DNA of 33,129 nucleotides from the NCBI GenBank assembly GCA_900542555.1, contig UQNU01000021.1, forward strand, positions 1 to 33,129. Reading direction: 5' to 3'. How positions within the stretch are numbered: the first letter of the stretch is position 1; every line of letters starts with the position of its first letter. The notes under the pieces were generated by a model. That model searched no databases, had not been told where the DNA came from, and saw nothing but the letters and a program-made list of their open reading frames with translations. The stretch comes from an uncultured Collinsella sp. GTDB taxonomy: Bacteria; Actinomycetota; Coriobacteriia; Coriobacteriales; Coriobacteriaceae. The position numbers and the translations under genes are program-made. Of the stretch, positions 6,877 through 14,721 are shown piece after piece.

Positions 6877-7743
6877 TTACTGCTGCAATGACCTTAATAG
6901 TCTAATTTCAGCTGCATAACCTGCAAGTTCGTTCGGAGTCTCCAAAATAAACGGCAGCGAACGCAAACGGCCATTCGATACAATATTCTGCATAACCTGC
7001 ATACCGCCACCAAATTCCTCGCTGCCAAGGTATCCCTTGCCGATGCACTCGTGACGATCTTTATGGGCGCCACAAGGGTTCTTCGAATCGTTGATGTGTA
7101 CGGCATGCAAGCGATCGGTACCCACCACGCGGTCGAACTCGTCGAGTACGCCGTCCAGATCATGGATGATGTCGTAGCCGGCATCGCTCACATGGCAGGT
7201 GTCCAAACAAACGCCCAGCTTATCGGACAGCTCTGGGCGCTTGGCGGCAACGCCCTCGATAATGCACGCCAGTTCTTCAAAGCTACGGCCCACCTCGGTG
7301 CCCTTGCCCGCCATGGTCTCGAGCAATACCGTCGTCTGCTGTCCCTCAAACATCACCTGGCACAGCGTGTCGACAATCATCTGAATGCCGGCGTCTGCCC
7401 CCTGTCCCACATGCGCACCGGGGTGGAAGTTGTAGTAGTTGCCGGGCAGTGCTTCCAGACGCTGCAAGTCCTCGGCCATTGCCTCCAAGGCAAACTCGCG
7501 CGCCCGCTCTTTGGCAGAACAGGGGTTGTAGGCATACGGGGCATGCGCCACCAGCGGTCCAAAGTCGTTTTGCGCCATAAGCTCGCGCAGAGCCGCCACG
7601 TCATCCATGTCAAGTTCTTTTGCCTTGCCACCGCGCGGGTTGCGCGTAAAGAACGCAAAGGTATTGGCACCAATGGACAGTGCCGTCTCCCCCATTGCCC
7701 GATAGCCCTTCGTCGTCGAAAGATGGCACCCGATCGTCAGCAT
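6877..7743 (-). CDS. nfo: endonuclease IV (AP endonuclease)
   Basis: This 288-aa enzyme is a deoxyribonuclease IV of the xylose-isomerase-like TIM-barrel fold. It cuts DNA 5' of abasic sites in base-excision repair using three zinc ions. Zinc-site motifs appear in order: GCHLS near the N-terminus, YNFHPGAHVG, LLETMAGKGTEVG, CLDTCHVSDAGYD, HINDSKNPCGAHKDRHECIGKG and FILETPNE. ATG at 7743 has GAGGGGGAG six bases upstream; a TTG at 7749 is in frame but too close to that site. It is transcribed alone on the minus strand, right after repeat element A, which lies between it and the upstream oxidoreductase gene. Confidence 0.96.
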   Translation of the reverse strand: MLTIGCHLSTTKGYRAMGETALSIGANTFAFFTRNPRGGKAKELDMDDVAALRELMAQNDFGPLVAHAPYAYNPCSAKERAREFALEAMAEDLQRLEALPGNYYNFHPGAHVGQGADAGIQMIVDTLCQVMFEGQQTTVLLETMAGKGTEVGRSFEELACIIEGVAAKRPELSDKLGVCLDTCHVSDAGYDIIHDLDGVLDEFDRVVGTDRLHAVHINDSKNPCGAHKDRHECIGKGYLGSEEFGGGMQVMQNIVSNGRLRSLPFILETPNELAGYAAEIRLLRSLQQ

Positions 7744-7751
7744 CTCCAACT

Positions 7752-7839
7752 CCCCCTCATCAGTTGCGGTGAAATACGGTCTATTGGTGCCCTATTTTGG
7801 CGCAAACAGACCGTATTCCACCGCAAGTTATAAAAGGGG
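7752..7839 (-). repeat. hairpin element, copy A
   Basis: Arms 7764-7782 and 7808-7826 pair over 19 bp with one mismatch (TTGCGGTG then AATACGGTCT). A second short base stem forms from CCCCT 7753-7757 and AGGGG 7835-7839, leaving an asymmetric internal loop that includes GTTATAA. The apical region includes CCCTATT. Copy B at 8937-9019 has the same outer sequence, loop and orientation but a different, still complementary, inner stem. It lies just before the endonuclease IV start on the minus strand. Confidence 0.85.
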
Positions 7840-7909
7840 CATCAGAGATGTGGGCCGCCAGGCACCACGGGCGCCGGCGTCATGATCCCCTGCGCGTCAG
7901 CGCCAAGTC

Positions 7910-8929
7910 CTAGAGGGCTAGACGGATCGCATCGATGATGTGCGCACAGCGCTGCGTGGCGGCAAGGGGCATGACGGGACTCTCGAGTTTCCCCGCCTGA
8001 ATGAGCTGCGTCGCATGCTGGATTTCGCCGTAGAAATCATCGATCTCAAACGGGGCATTTGTTTCTAGCGTTCGACCGTCGGAATACTTCACATGAGCGC
8101 GCTCGGGGCGATGGAGACGCTCGATTTCCAACGAGCCCCGCTCACAGGCAATCGTTAAGCGGCTTTCATATGTTGCTTTGCCGTCGCACGCCATATGAAT
8201 GGGTATACCGCCGACGCTCATATGGATCTCGTCGGCCCAATCGACGCGGCCGCCTGATACGTCACGCCAGCGAACTTCACGGGACGAAACCTCGCACGCG
8301 CCCGAGAGCAAATCCTCAAACCAACCGACCGCATAGCAGCCCATGTCATATAGACAGCCGCCCTGCAACGAATCAAGCAGATAGCCCGAAGGAGGCTCGC
8401 CGTAATCGAGCTTTTGCACGCTTTCAATCGAGACAATACGGCCAAGCTCACCCGACGCAAGCAAGTCCTTCACGCGAGTGCGCATCGGGCAAAACCGATT
8501 CTTCATCGCCTCCATAAACAGCACGCCGCGCTCACGAGAGGTGGAGGCAATCGAGAGAGCCTCTTCCTCACTCAAAACGGCCGGCTTTTCGCACAGCACG
8601 GCCTTTCCGGCGCGCAGCGCGCGACAGGCCCAACGCGTATGCATGCCATGCGGAAGAGCCAAGTAGATTGCGTCGACATCGGGGTCGGCAATCAGCGCGT
8701 CATAAGCCGCATTGCCGTTATCGTCGACCGAGACATGGCCATGCGCAGCATCGATCGAAAACGCTCGGCAAAATTCCTCGACATGTGCAGGAGTGCGGCC
8801 GGCCGCAGCCACCAGCCGTGCCCCGTCGACCTTCTTGAGCGACGATGCAAATCGATGAGAAATGTGCCCGGCGCCCAAAATGCCCCAACGAACCTCACGC
8901 AAATCATCACATGAATCTCGATGACCCAC
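7910..8929 (-). CDS. Gfo/Idh/MocA family oxidoreductase
   Basis: This 339-aa NAD(P)-dependent dehydrogenase has an N-terminal Rossmann fold (VRWGILGAGHISHRF, a GxGxxG-like loop) and the family's cofactor/substrate motif LCEKPAVLS, where Glu-Lys-Pro contacts the nicotinamide. A C-terminal alpha/beta domain includes GGCLYDMGCYAV. These enzymes usually oxidise or reduce sugars, inositols or related polyols; the substrate here is unknown. The start is GTG at 8929, with AAGGGGG five bases upstream. An ATG at 9007 would require translation through repeat element B and is rejected. The gene is bracketed by direct copies of the hairpin element, A after its stop and B before its start. Confidence 0.9.
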   Translation of the reverse strand: MGHRDSCDDLREVRWGILGAGHISHRFASSLKKVDGARLVAAAGRTPAHVEEFCRAFSIDAAHGHVSVDDNGNAAYDALIADPDVDAIYLALPHGMHTRWACRALRAGKAVLCEKPAVLSEEEALSIASTSRERGVLFMEAMKNRFCPMRTRVKDLLASGELGRIVSIESVQKLDYGEPPSGYLLDSLQGGCLYDMGCYAVGWFEDLLSGACEVSSREVRWRDVSGGRVDWADEIHMSVGGIPIHMACDGKATYESRLTIACERGSLEIERLHRPERAHVKYSDGRTLETNAPFEIDDFYGEIQHATQLIQAGKLESPVMPLAATQRCAHIIDAIRLAL

Positions 8930-8936
8930 GACAGCC

Positions 8937-9019
8937 CCCTTCAGTTGCGGTGGAATAGTTCCTGTTTGGTCCCTATTCTGCCGCAAACAGGAACTATTCC
9001 ACCGCAAGTTATAAAAGGG
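8937..9019 (-). repeat. hairpin element, copy B
   Basis: Arms 8945-8968 and 8984-9007 form a perfect 24-bp stem closing a 15-base loop (8969-8983). A base stem pairs CCCTT at 8937-8941 with AAGGG at 9015-9019. The element fills almost exactly the space between the aldo/keto reductase stop codon (9020-9022) and the ribosome site of the oxidoreductase gene at 8929. Compared with copy A, the inner stem bases differ on both arms together. Confidence 0.9.
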
Positions 9020-10210
9020 TCATGAGGAGCGAGTTTTGCTGAAGACTTTAAGCACGGCCGTTACGGGGCCCGGCTGGAAACGTCGGCGCACGTCGTCGAA
9101 ACGCTCGGGGATATTGATGTGTTGCGGGCAGTGACGCGCACATTTGCCGCACTTGACGCAATTGCTCACGAGTTTGGGCTCGCTCGTGCGCACCGCACTC
9201 GCCGTAAAGTATTGCGACAGCCCCGTAAACCAGCTGTGCGCATAGCTCGCGTTGTAGGCGGCAAAGCAGCCGGGAATGTTGATACCCTTGGGACATGGCA
9301 TGCAGTAGCCGCATCCCGTGCAGGGCACGCGGTTCGTTTTCTCAAACTCTTCCAGCACGCGCGCGATGGTATCAAGCTGACCTGTCGTCATCGAATCCGG
9401 CAGAGCCCGATCGGCCAACACCGCGTTCTCATCCACCTGCGCGGTATCGGTCATACCCGAAAGCAGCATCGTCACCTGAGGATGATTCCACACCCACGAA
9501 AGACCCCAGGCGGCAGGAGTGCGCAAATGCGGGTCACGGGCACTATCGAGCACAGCGCGGGCCCGTGGCGGCAGCTTGCCCGCTAAACGCCCGCCCAGCA
9601 GCGGCTCCATCACAAACACCGCGAGGCCTCGCTCGGCGGCGGCCATGAGCCCCGCTGTTCCCGCCTGATATCGCTCTCCAGCGTAATTGTACTGGATCTG
9701 GCAAAAGTCCCACTCATATGCATCGAGCATTGTCAGAAAGTCCGCTGCGCTGCCGTGGTACGAAAAACCAATCTGGCGAATGCGCCCCGCCGCCTTTTGA
9801 CGCGCGATCCAGTCCTCGATGCCCAACGCCACCACACGTTCCCACTGGGCGGGCGAGGTAATGTTGTGCATGAGGTAATAGTCGATATGGTCGGTCCGTA
9901 GGCGGCGCAGTTGCTCGTCGAAGAACCGGTCGAAATCCTCCGCGCATTTGCACGAAGCATGCGGCAGCTTGGTTGCGAGCAAAACCTGGTCGCGCAAGCC
10001 CAGGCGCTCAAGCGACGCACCCACGCACGCCTCGTTGCCGGGATAGAGATAGGCCGTGTCCAGGTAGTTAATCCCCTGCTCCACCGCACGGGAAATAATG
10101 GCATCGGCTGTCTTCGCATCCGGACGTCCCGGCGCACCGGGAAACCTCATGCAGCCCAGACCCAGAGCGGATATTCGGTTACCACTTTTGGGGTCAACGC
10201 GGTATTGCAC
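9020..10210 (-). CDS. aldo/keto reductase with C-terminal 4Fe-4S domain
   Basis: This 396-aa protein fuses an NADPH-type aldo/keto reductase barrel to a bacterial ferredoxin-like tail. The barrel shows LGLGCMRFPG, the catalytic Asp/Tyr in YLDTAYLY, Lys in ATKLPH and His in YLMHN. The tail has CTGCGYCMPCPKGINIP and CVKCGKCARHCPQHINIPE, enough Cys for two clusters. This type is common in anaerobes, where electrons may come from reduced ferredoxin rather than only NAD(P)H; substrate is unknown. I chose GTG at 10210 (MQYRVDPKSG), with GGGAGG four or five bases upstream, which matches the usual start of this family. ATG at 10228 would add six residues and has no good site. Confidence 0.92.
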   Translation of the reverse strand: MQYRVDPKSGNRISALGLGCMRFPGAPGRPDAKTADAIISRAVEQGINYLDTAYLYPGNEACVGASLERLGLRDQVLLATKLPHASCKCAEDFDRFFDEQLRRLRTDHIDYYLMHNITSPAQWERVVALGIEDWIARQKAAGRIRQIGFSYHGSAADFLTMLDAYEWDFCQIQYNYAGERYQAGTAGLMAAAERGLAVFVMEPLLGGRLAGKLPPRARAVLDSARDPHLRTPAAWGLSWVWNHPQVTMLLSGMTDTAQVDENAVLADRALPDSMTTGQLDTIARVLEEFEKTNRVPCTGCGYCMPCPKGINIPGCFAAYNASYAHSWFTGLSQYFTASAVRTSEPKLVSNCVKCGKCARHCPQHINIPERFDDVRRRFQPGPVTAVLKVFSKTRSS

Positions 10211-10373
10211 GGCCCCTCCCTTCGCCATCAGCGCCCCGACAAGGCGAAACACAATGGTCACGCAGCCGAAACATCGTGGAATCGCAATCGAGAACGTATC
10301 GTAACGCAGCAGAAATCGAGCCGTCACGGCACCGCTTTAACATCAGCAAAAAGCCCGATGAAAGGAGACGAGC

Positions 10374-10568
10374 GTGACCACGCGTGAGGACGCCTACCCC
10401 TACCCCGGCGAGCAATACATCCTCTCGGTCGACCGCTATCAGATCGAGGTCATGGACCATCTGGACGAGCTTCCCGCCACGGGTGCCGTCATCTTCTGCA
10501 CCTTCCCCAAGGTCCGCGATGGCGTCGGATACCCCGCCCGCGTCTTTGCGGTCTGCCCCGCGGCATAA
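10374..10568 (+). CDS. small hypothetical protein, 64 aa
   Basis: I do not recognise this protein. GTG at 10374 has a strong AAAGGAG at 10361-10367, six bases upstream, which is the main reason to call it real. It is acidic and soluble, with no membrane segment. It contains two hydrophobic strands (QYILSVDRYQIEV and AVIFCTF) and ends VFAVCPAA, with two Cys. The C-rich codon bias resembles neighbouring real genes. It is divergent from the aldo/keto reductase and is followed, 80 bases later, by an intrinsic terminator. Confidence 0.65.
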   Translation: MTTREDAYPYPGEQYILSVDRYQIEVMDHLDELPATGAVIFCTFPKVRDGVGYPARVFAVCPAA

Positions 10569-10647
10569 GCGCACAGCGCAATAGTTTCTTTTTCATAACA
10601 GCCGCCCCGCGCACCCACCAATCACCCTGGCAGCATACAATCCATCA

Positions 10648-10672
10648 GGCGCCCCTTACGCGGGCGCCTTTT
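10648..10672 (+). terminator. intrinsic terminator
   Basis: GGCGCCC (10648-10654) pairs with GGGCGCC (10662-10668), followed by TTTTAT. It closes the 64-aa gene unit just ahead of the ketopantoate-reductase-like gene's ribosome site. Confidence 0.8.
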
Positions 10673-10691
10673 ATATGGGGAGATGATTCAC

Positions 10692-11604
10692 ATGCAGATC
10701 AACAAGGTCGCTTTTATCGGCAAGGGCGGCGTCGGCCTGCTCTACGGCAGCATGATTGCCAAGGCCCTCGGCAATGACGCCGTCGAATACGTCATGGATG
10801 ACACCCGCTTTGAGCGTCACGCGGGCGATGCGCTCACTGTCAACGGCAAGCCCTGCGATCTCACGTCCGTCCGCGCCAGCGAGGCGACGCCCGCCGATCT
10901 GGTCATCCTGACAGTCAAGACCACCGGTCTCGACCAAGCACTCAAGACTATGGAGCGCGTCGTGGGACCCAACACGCTCATCGCCTCGCTATGCAACGGC
11001 ATTACGAGCGAGCAAAAGATTGCCGAACGCTTTGGCTGGGAGCATACCGTTCTTGGTATCTGCCAGGGCATGGACGCCGTGTTCCTCAACGGCGCTCACC
11101 TTTACCAATGCGGGCGAGATCCGCTTTGGCGCGGCGGCCGGCACGGACCCCGCGACCGTCGCCGCTATCGACGGGCTCTACACGCGCTGTGGCATCGCCC
11201 ATACCGTCGAGCGCGACATTGCGCACCGCATGTGGGCCAAACTCATGCTCAACGACGGCATCAACCAGACTTGCTTGGCCTACGGCGGGACCTACGGAAG
11301 CGCCACGGAGCCGGGCTCCGAGCAGCGTCGCTGCTTTGTTTCCGCCATGCGCGAAACGCTTGCGGTCGCCAACGCCGAGGGCGTTGAGCTGACCGAGGCA
11401 GACCTGACGCAAATGGTGCACCTCATCGAGGGAATCGACCCCGCCGGTATGCCCTCGATGGCTCAAGACCGCATCGCAAGGCGCAAAACCGAGGTTGATG
11501 AGTTCGCGGGCACCATCTGCCGCCTCGCAGCCAAACACGATATCCAGGCACCGCAAAACGAGTGGCTCTATCGGCGCATCCGCGATATCGAGAAAAGCTG
11601 GTAG
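10692..11604 (+). pseudogene. frameshifted ketopantoate reductase-like gene (ApbA/PanE family)
   Basis: Two frames together spell one 2-dehydropantoate 2-reductase-like protein. The first frame (ATG 10692, GGGGAG nine bases upstream) carries the NADP loop IGKGGVGLLYGSM, VILTVKTTGLDQAL with the expected Lys, and LCNGITSEQ. It shifts between about 11088 and 11097 and would then run out of frame to a stop at 11385-11387. The second frame gives LTFTNAGEIRFGAAAG and the catalytic-domain segment MWAKLMLNDGINQTCLAYGG, ending SW at 11604. Losing one GC from a GCGCGC run (or gaining one base) explains the break; restored length is about 304 aa, normal for the family. No rescue signal such as a slippery heptamer is seen. 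True mutation or assembly error cannot be separated here. Substrate may be ketopantoate or another 2-oxo acid. Confidence 0.85.
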
Positions 11605-11641
11605 CGCCAACGCGCCGCATTCAACAGCCTTAACAGCAAAA

Positions 11642-11672
11642 CCGCCGCAAGGGAACCTTTCCCCTGCGGCGG
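11642..11672. terminator. hairpin terminator between convergent genes
   Basis: CCGCCGCAAGGGAA (11642-11655) pairs with TTCCCCTGCGGCGG (11659-11672) with one imperfect pair. On the minus strand it is followed by TTTT, so it best serves the small membrane-protein gene. It may also stop transcription from the plus-strand reductase-like gene. Confidence 0.7.
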
Positions 11673-11713
11673 CCTTCATCTTCGTCTATGACCGGCGGCC
11701 GATCTCACAACAG

Positions 11714-11920
11714 TTAACGTTGCGACCCCGGCACCTCGTCCTCATCGGCGCGGCAAAGAACCACGCCCGCGCTTCCCAGCAGTGCGGCCGCGATCAGCGC
11801 GCCGACCACGATAGGAGCAGTCCCGCATGTCCCCTGCATGCCCGCGACGAGCGCGACCGTGGGACCAAGGCAGCCGAGCATCAACGCGACGGCGGCAACG
11901 GCAATATCTCGAGCATTCAC
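11714..11920 (-). CDS. small membrane protein, two predicted spans
   Basis: This 68-aa ORF has two hydrophobic segments (about residues 5-27, VAAVALMLGCLGPTVALVAG, and 37-57, PIVVGALIAAALLGSAGVVL) joined by a short loop with Cys. It ends in an acidic tail (RADEDEVPGSQR). I do not recognise the family. The start is GTG at 11920, with only a weak upstream site (GGAAGAAGTGG). Support comes from the coherent hairpin architecture and the terminator immediately downstream. It stands alone between the frameshifted reductase gene and the secreted coiled-coil gene. Confidence 0.55.
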   Translation of the reverse strand: MNARDIAVAAVALMLGCLGPTVALVAGMQGTCGTAPIVVGALIAAALLGSAGVVLCRADEDEVPGSQR

Positions 11921-12037
11921 AAGACCACTTCTTCCAAGAGAAAGACCTTATTTCTCATGAACTAGTGTGCCCCGCATCCATACGCCCAGCGTACCGCCAC
12001 GGTAAGGGCTCTATTAACTCAAACGCGCATAAAGAAC

Positions 12038-12081
12038 GGGCGGCTTTACGTTGCCTAAAAGCTCAGTAAAGACGTCCGCCC
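12038..12081 (-). terminator. probable terminator of the secreted-protein gene
   Basis: GGGCGG (12038-12043) and CTTTAC (12044-12049) pair with CCGCCC (12076-12081) and GTAAAG (12066-12071), leaving a 4-base bulge and a 16-base loop. On the minus strand GTTCTTTATG follows, a weak U tract. It lies 29 bases after the stop codon at 12110. Confidence 0.5.
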
Positions 12082-12109
12082 ATCATGTGCCTATTTTGCT
12101 TATGGCAGA

Positions 12110-12865
12110 TTACCAACCGGTGTAGTAGTCGGTGGTTCCGGCAGCGCAGCCGGAGTCATAGACCTTGCAATCACCCTTGGAGCCCGTAAAGGTCGAGCCC
12201 TGGGCCATATCGCCCGCGGCAACAACGTAATAGCCGTCGGAATCGCGCCAGAAGCCCTCAGAATCCTGAGTCCATTCGCCCGTGCGATAGTGATAAAGCA
12301 CATTGCTGCTGTAATAGGTCTCGCGGCGCCCGTTGTAGTTATTGACACCCGCAGAGCGCGTCAGGCCCGATCCGTTCGCGTAGGACGGAGTGTAACCGGC
12401 GTTGTAGTACGAAGCCTGGGCAACCTCGGCAGCCTCCGCCTCGGCGGCAGCCTCGAGCGCTTCGCGCTTGGCATCCTCAAGCGCAGTGCGCAGCTCATCG
12501 AGCTCGGTCGACTTGGCGTCGACCTCCTCCATCGTCAACAGGCTACCCGCACCGTCGATGCAACCCTGCAGCACAGCGCGCTCGTCATCGGTGGCATAGT
12601 CGCCATACATATTCATGATGATCTGAGCGCGCATCTCCAGGGAATCGCGCTTGGCCTCCATCGAGGCGTTCCACTCCTGCATGGAACCATAACCATCGCC
12701 GCGATAGTCAACGGGCTGTACCAGCGTCGTCTCGGACGGCGTAGATCCAACCGTATCGGATAGTGTTGCCGCGTGGGCATCAGTTGCACCGGCGCCCGCC
12801 AAAAGTGCCACGGTCAGAGCGGCGGAAAGGGCGGCGGCTTTCGGTTTTCGTGAATCGATCCTCAT
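12110..12865 (-). CDS. secreted coiled-coil protein of unknown function
   Basis: This is a 251-aa exported protein. A signal peptide is clear (RKPKAAALSAALTVALLAGAG, cleavage near ATDAHA-AT, about residue 33). A charged helical segment follows, ending in an Ala/Glu coiled-coil run (ALEDAKREALEAAAEAEAAE, about residues 125-155). The C-terminal 90 residues are rich in Tyr, Gly, Ser and Trp, with two Cys (CKVYDSGC) that could form a disulphide, and end DYYTGW. ATG at 12865 has GGAGG about 11 bases upstream; the open frame extends 102 codons further but without secretion features. I do not recognise the C-terminal domain. A cell-wall or surface role is plausible from export alone. Confidence 0.8.
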   Translation of the reverse strand: MRIDSRKPKAAALSAALTVALLAGAGATDAHAATLSDTVGSTPSETTLVQPVDYRGDGYGSMQEWNASMEAKRDSLEMRAQIIMNMYGDYATDDERAVLQGCIDGAGSLLTMEEVDAKSTELDELRTALEDAKREALEAAAEAEAAEVAQASYYNAGYTPSYANGSGLTRSAGVNNYNGRRETYYSSNVLYHYRTGEWTQDSEGFWRDSDGYYVVAAGDMAQGSTFTGSKGDCKVYDSGCAAGTTDYYTGW

Positions 12866-13080
12866 GTAGCTAGAAACCTCCGTAGTGCGTTTTTGCTGCG
12901 TTTGAGCTGCGTGTGATTCGATCGCGCTGCATAGTACCCCGAGCAAATCGCGACCTGCGGTTTTACTCAAAAGGCGCACGTCAATTGCGTAAAACTCACA
13001 TCCTCTCAACAGGAGTTTTCCACAACTCGAATGCATAAAGCGTGTCAAAAACCCTGTTTTTGCGCCCTCTCTATGCAAAA

Positions 13081-13117
13081 AAGGCGCCTGTGCAACCATT
13101 GTTCGCACAGGCGCCTT
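13081..13117 (-). terminator. intrinsic terminator of metY
   Basis: AAGGCGCCTGTGC (13081-13093) pairs perfectly with GCACAGGCGCCTT (13105-13117) around an 11-base loop. On the minus strand it is followed by a T run (plus-strand A at 13077-13082). It lies about 60 bases after the metY stop. Confidence 0.92.
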
Positions 13118-13177
13118 GAGCAGGCATTTTATGCGGTTATACCTATCGAGTCGCAAGGGGTCCTTGCACAAGTCGCC

Positions 13178-14488
13178 TTACTCGTCCAGCGCGGCGAAAG
13201 CCTGCTTCAGATCCCAAATGATATCCTCGGCGTTCTCGGTACCGATGGAAAGACGGATCGTGGAGGGCGTGATGTTCTGCTCGGCGAGCTCCTCGGCAGA
13301 GAGCTGGGAGTGCGTGGTGGTAGCCGGATGCACGACGAGCGACTTGACGTCGGCCACGTTGGCGAGCAGCGAGAACACCTGCAGATGATCAATGAACTTC
13401 CAGGCGGCCTCCTGGCCACCCTTAATCTCAAAGGTAAAGATCGAGGCACCGCCGTTGGGGAAATATTGCTTGTAGAGCTCATGGTCGGGGTGCTCAGGCA
13501 GGCTCGGGTGGTTCACCTTGGCAACGTGGCTGTCACCAACCAGGAACTCAACGACCTTCTTGGTGTTCTCGACATGACGGTCAACGCGCAGCGACAGGGT
13601 CTCGGTGCCCTGGAGCAGGACCCAGGCGTTGAACGGGCTGATGCAGGCGCCCTCGTCACGCAGCAGGATAGCGCGGACATAGGTCGCGAAGGCGGCGGGA
13701 CCGGCAGCCTCGGCAAACGAAACGCCGTGGTAGGAGGGGTTGGGCTCAGCGATCTGGGCGTACTTTCCGCTCGCCTTCCAATCGAAGTTACCGCCGTCGA
13801 CGATCACACCGCCCAGCGAAGTGCCGTGCCCGCCGATGAACTTGGTTGCGGAGTGGACGACGATGTTGGCACCATGCTCCAGCGGACGGAACAGATACGG
13901 GGTGCCGAAGGTGTTGTCGACGACAACCGGCAGACCGTGCTTCTTGGCAATCTCGGAGATGGCGTCGATGTTGGGGATGTCGGAGTTGGGGTTGCCAAGC
14001 GTCTCGAGATAGATGACCGTGGTGTTGTCCTTGATGGCCCCCTCGACCTCTTCCAGGTTATGAGCGTCGACAAACGTGGTCTCGACGCCAAACTGGGAGA
14101 GTGTATGCTCCAGCAGGTTGTAGGAGCCACCGTAGATGGTCTTTTGAGCCACCACGTGGTCACCGGCCTGGGCAAGAGCCTGCAGGGTATAGGTGATGGC
14201 AGCGGCACCGGAGGCAACGGCGAGGCCAGCAACGCCACCCTCGAGTGCGGCGATACGGTCCTCGAAGACGCCCTGGGTTGAGTTGGTCAGACGGCCGTAG
14301 ATGTTACCGGCGTCGGCAAGACCAAAGCGGTCGGCGGCGTGCTGGGAGTTGCGGAACACATAGCTCGTGGTCTGGTAGATAGGCACGGCACGGGAGTCGG
14401 ATGCAGGATCGGCGCTCTCCTGGCCAACGTGCAGCTGCAGGGTATCGAAACCAAAGGTGTGCTCGGGGTTGTTGATGAACTGGCTCAT
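13178..14488 (-). CDS. metY: O-acetylhomoserine aminocarboxypropyltransferase / sulfhydrylase
   Basis: This 436-aa PLP enzyme of the Cys/Met-metabolism family makes homocysteine (or methionine analogues) from O-acetylhomoserine and sulfide in the cytoplasm. The PLP Lys lies in SATKFIGGHGTS (near residue 210), preceded by VVVDNTFGTPYLFRP. The Tyr/Arg cofactor motif is in NIYGRLTNST and the substrate region in GTETLSLRVDRHVENT. The length (about 430) and the insertion relative to MetB/MetC favour MetY. ATG at 14488 follows AAGGAGATC. A promoter about 180 bases upstream makes a long leader containing a Cys-bearing upstream ORF. A LysR-type regulator is divergent. An intrinsic terminator follows, so it is probably monocistronic. 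Confidence 0.95.
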   Translation of the reverse strand: MSQFINNPEHTFGFDTLQLHVGQESADPASDSRAVPIYQTTSYVFRNSQHAADRFGLADAGNIYGRLTNSTQGVFEDRIAALEGGVAGLAVASGAAAITYTLQALAQAGDHVVAQKTIYGGSYNLLEHTLSQFGVETTFVDAHNLEEVEGAIKDNTTVIYLETLGNPNSDIPNIDAISEIAKKHGLPVVVDNTFGTPYLFRPLEHGANIVVHSATKFIGGHGTSLGGVIVDGGNFDWKASGKYAQIAEPNPSYHGVSFAEAAGPAAFATYVRAILLRDEGACISPFNAWVLLQGTETLSLRVDRHVENTKKVVEFLVGDSHVAKVNHPSLPEHPDHELYKQYFPNGGASIFTFEIKGGQEAAWKFIDHLQVFSLLANVADVKSLVVHPATTTHSQLSAEELAEQNITPSTIRLSIGTENAEDIIWDLKQAFAALDE

Positions 14489-14550
14489 GATGATCTCCTT
14501 GATCGAACAAAAGTTAATAAATTAGAGAGAAGTAAGTCGCTGTCTCCTGA

Positions 14551-14604
14551 TCACGCCGACGGGCGCAAACAGGAGCCCGGCATTCGTCTTGGTAAGCAAT
14601 TCAT
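14551..14604 (-). CDS. metY leader upstream ORF, 17 aa
   Basis: In the metY leader, ATG at 14604 is preceded at 7 bases by AAAGGAGG, one of the best ribosome sites in the window. It opens a 17-codon frame reading MNCLPRRMPGSCLRPSA and stops at TGA 14551-14553, 62 bases before metY. Codons 3 and 12 are Cys and two of the remaining are Met (1 and 8); Arg is abundant. Near its end, CTCCTG/CAGGAG segments can form a hairpin spanning the stop. Short Cys/Arg-containing leader peptides are known upstream of sulfur genes in actinobacteria. Control of metY by translation of this ORF is inferred, not shown. Confidence 0.65.
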   Translation of the reverse strand: MNCLPRRMPGSCLRPSA

Positions 14605-14672
14605 ATGCGGGCCTCCTTTCGCATCCCGGTTCCGTGGTTGGCTTAATTACCTACCGCCTTTGTGTGTTTTGA

Positions 14673-14701
14673 ATAGTACGAGCATTGTTTCCCTCGGTCA
14701 A
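14673..14701 (-). promoter_or_regulatory. metY promoter
   Basis: On the minus strand TTGACC (14701-14696) and TACTAT (14678-14673) are spaced exactly 17 bases and each matches consensus at most positions. Transcription should begin near 14665, giving a leader of about 175 bases. Confidence 0.75.
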
Positions 14702-14721
14702 TCACTTAAAAGCGCTAACCT

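Noticed and set aside
11079..11100. Programmed ribosomal frameshift in the reductase-like gene
   Set aside because: There is no slippery heptamer, upstream Shine-Dalgarno stimulator or downstream structure at the break. A simple indel explains it better.
13031..14281. 416-codon plus-strand frame opposite metY
   Set aside because: Antisense to a clear PLP enzyme and overlapping its terminator.
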